A stretch of 64,000 nt of DNA from Paenibacillus puerhi (GTDB lineage Bacteria; Bacillota; Bacilli; Paenibacillales; NBRC-103111). The notes beneath the pieces are model-generated. The model was not told the DNA's origin, ran no database searches, and saw only the letters and a program-made list of their open reading frames with translations. Below are positions 62,637 through 64,000 of this stretch, one piece after another. The stretch spans positions 350,862 to 414,861 of the forward strand of contig NZ_WUWM01000001.1 in NCBI RefSeq assembly GCF_009846885.1, given 5' to 3'. Numbering within the stretch: the stretch's first letter is position 1; each line of letters starts with the position of its first letter. A program made the position numbers and the translations under genes.

Positions 62637-63869
62637 ATGCCGAACAAACAAAATAATAAAGCCGCACCATCCTCTATAGGGCTGATCCTTCTCGGCATTA
62701 TTGTTATTGCAGCTAATTTACGTACTCCCTTAACATCAGTCGGTCCTTTAGTGAGTCTCATAAGAGATGACGTTCATATTTCAAATACATTAGCAGGCCT
62801 GATTACAACGGTACCCTTGCTTGCCTTTGCTTTTTTATCGCCTCTAGTACCAAAATTAGGACAAAGGTATGGGGTTGAACGTATCATAATGATCGCCTTA
62901 CTCTTTCTGACTGTAGGTATTGTAATACGTTCTTTATCTGGCGCAGCTAATCTGTTTATTGGGACAGCCATTCTTGGATTCGCAATTGCCGTATGTAATG
63001 TATTATTGCCAAGTATAATCAAAAGGGATTTTCCAAATAAAATAGGCTCCATCACAGGTGTTTACTCCATTTCAATGAGTTTATGTGGAGCAATCGCATC
63101 GGGAATCAGTGTGCCTCTAGCCGTGAACGCAGGTCTAAAATGGCAGGGAGCATTGGGAATATGGGGGATTCTAAGCTTTGTATCGATCCTCTGTTGGTTA
63201 CCCCAATTAAGGAATCAAACGAAGCAAACAGCCACGACGAGTCAAAAGATGGCCAGCAACGATGTGAATGTTTGGAGATCCCCGCTTGCTTGGCAAGTAA
63301 CCATGTTTATGGGTATACAGTCCATGGTTTTCTATGTATTGATCGCATGGTTGCCTGAAATTTTAAAGCAGCAAGGAATTGACTCAAACCAATCAGGATG
63401 GTACCTCTCGATCATGCAGCTAGCTATGCTTCCATTTGCCTTTATTGTCCCCGTTATTGCTGGGCGCATGTCTAGCCAACGGATGTTAGTGGCCATTACA
63501 ACCATTTTGCTTTTGACGGGAACGATCGGACTTCTTTACGGAAGCTCTGATATCATTCTGTTGTGGATCATCATGCTCGGAATTGGTGGCGGCTTCGCCT
63601 TTAGTTTGTCCATGATGTTTTTCGGGTTACGTGCTGAAAATGCGCATCAAGCAGCGGAACTGTCTGGCATGGCGCAATCGATCGGATATCTTCTTGCCGC
63701 AGTCGGTCCTGCTCTTATAGGATATCTGCATGATGCGACAAATAGTTGGAACCTGCCACTTTTCATTCTGCTTGGCGCTGCGGTCTTGCTCTTTTTAGTC
63801 GGTATAGGAGCAGCAAGAAACCGTTTTGTAGGTAGCCGAAATAGTTACGAGCTGCCACAGAAAGGATGA
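62637..63869 (+). CDS. MFS transporter, CynX/NimT family
   Basis: 410 residues with about 12 hydrophobic segments and a short charged break in the middle (residues about 190-215). The N-terminal segment GLILLGIIVIAANLRTPLTSVGPLV is the hallmark of the CynX/NimT (cyanate or 2-nitroimidazole transporter, YycB) group. AAGGAG precedes the ATG. Its substrate is unknown; related proteins export or import small anions or drugs. Preceded by its own regulator and motif-rich promoter. Confidence 0.9.
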   Translation: MPNKQNNKAAPSSIGLILLGIIVIAANLRTPLTSVGPLVSLIRDDVHISNTLAGLITTVPLLAFAFLSPLVPKLGQRYGVERIIMIALLFLTVGIVIRSLSGAANLFIGTAILGFAIAVCNVLLPSIIKRDFPNKIGSITGVYSISMSLCGAIASGISVPLAVNAGLKWQGALGIWGILSFVSILCWLPQLRNQTKQTATTSQKMASNDVNVWRSPLAWQVTMFMGIQSMVFYVLIAWLPEILKQQGIDSNQSGWYLSIMQLAMLPFAFIVPVIAGRMSSQRMLVAITTILLLTGTIGLLYGSSDIILLWIIMLGIGGGFAFSLSMMFFGLRAENAHQAAELSGMAQSIGYLLAAVGPALIGYLHDATNSWNLPLFILLGAAVLLFLVGIGAARNRFVGSRNSYELPQKG

Positions 63870-63871
63870 TA

Positions 63872-64000
63872 AATAGGGCTTGCTGAATGCGAATAAATCC
63901 ATATTTCACAAGGGTTACCGGGCATTTCCGTCGAATATATCTGCAAGGAAAACGTGGCAAAACGCTCAAAAACCTTGCAGATGGAGTGACGAAACATGTT
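63872..64000 (+). mobile_element. Possible left end of an insertion sequence, cut by the window edge
   Basis: GGGCTTGCTGAATGCGAATA resembles the ends of IS1182-type elements. It is followed by an inverted pair, ATCTGCAAGG (63939-63948) and CCTTGCAGAT (63973-63982), and by GGAGTGACGAAAC then ATG at the last bases, which could be a transposase start. No transposase sequence is visible, so this remains a guess. Confidence 0.3.

Noticed and set aside
1..64000. tRNA, rRNA or CRISPR features
   Set aside because: No cloverleaf-like genes ending in CCA, no ribosomal RNA stretches and no regularly spaced short repeats with spacers were noticed on either strand.

Overview
The window looks like a chromosomal segment of a soil or plant-associated Paenibacillaceae bacterium, most likely Paenibacillus. 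The reasons are strong AAGGAGG-type ribosome binding sites, frequent TTG/GTG starts, LplABC-type sugar importers without their own ATPases, YesM/YesN/YesS-type AraC regulators, and Bacillus-like map, thiM and iol genes. By eye, roughly the first 51 kb is GC-rich (about 60 percent), 51.6-61.7 kb is clearly more AT-rich, and 61.8-64 kb is the most AT-rich. The right arm may therefore have a different history. No rRNA, tRNA or CRISPR array was seen.

Layout. (1) 1-5.2 kb: end of an NMT1/THI5-like transporter binding protein, then a LuxE-type acyl-protein synthetase, a LuxC-type acyl-CoA reductase, a short-chain reductase and thiM, with no luciferase genes. (2) 5.4-7.4 kb: a divergent pair, an unrecognised duplicated-domain protein with a basic tail, and a type I methionine aminopeptidase. 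(3) 7.4-11.7 kb: a cell-surface module with an LPQTG-anchored repeat protein, a sortase and a secreted transglutaminase-like protein. (4) 11.9-28.7 kb: a rhamnogalacturonan/pectin utilisation locus (LplB/LplC permeases, binding lipoprotein, Gfo/Idh oxidoreductase, two GH105 proteins, a YesS-like AraC regulator, an unassigned six-hairpin glycosidase, a PL22 oligogalacturonide lyase, a GH95-like enzyme). (5) 28.9-29.5 kb: a secreted NlpC/P60 hydrolase.

(6) 29.5-39.05 kb: a complete myo-inositol catabolic operon, iolD-E-C-A-J-G-B, closed by a LacI-type regulator and a strong terminator. The promoter carries TTAAGCGCTTAA palindromes. No inositol transporter is encoded here. (7) 39.1-49.2 kb: a second pectin locus with a YesM/YesN two-component pair, a MalEFG-type importer, a carbohydrate-esterase-like hydrolase and a pectin methylesterase-GH105 fusion that also holds a strong internal start site. 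(8) 49.3-51.5 kb: divergent aldo/keto reductase and NAD-dependent epimerase genes around a promoter region dense with palindromes. (9) 51.6-61.7 kb: a third sugar locus with a YesM/YesN pair, two different LplA-type lipoproteins around one permease pair, and a GH43 enzyme. (10) 61.8-64 kb: an XRE-cupin regulator and a CynX-family exporter sharing a repeated AT-rich upstream motif, then a possible insertion-sequence end cut by the window edge.

Taken together, the window equips a cell to sense plant cell-wall fragments, import oligosaccharides through three importers that presumably borrow one ATPase encoded elsewhere, trim them in the cytoplasm, and use inositol as a further carbon source. The least explained parts are the LuxE/LuxC/reductase/thiM cluster, the duplicated-domain protein at 5.4-6.4 kb, the cysteine-paired sortase substrate, and the 684-residue glycosidase at 21.6 kb.
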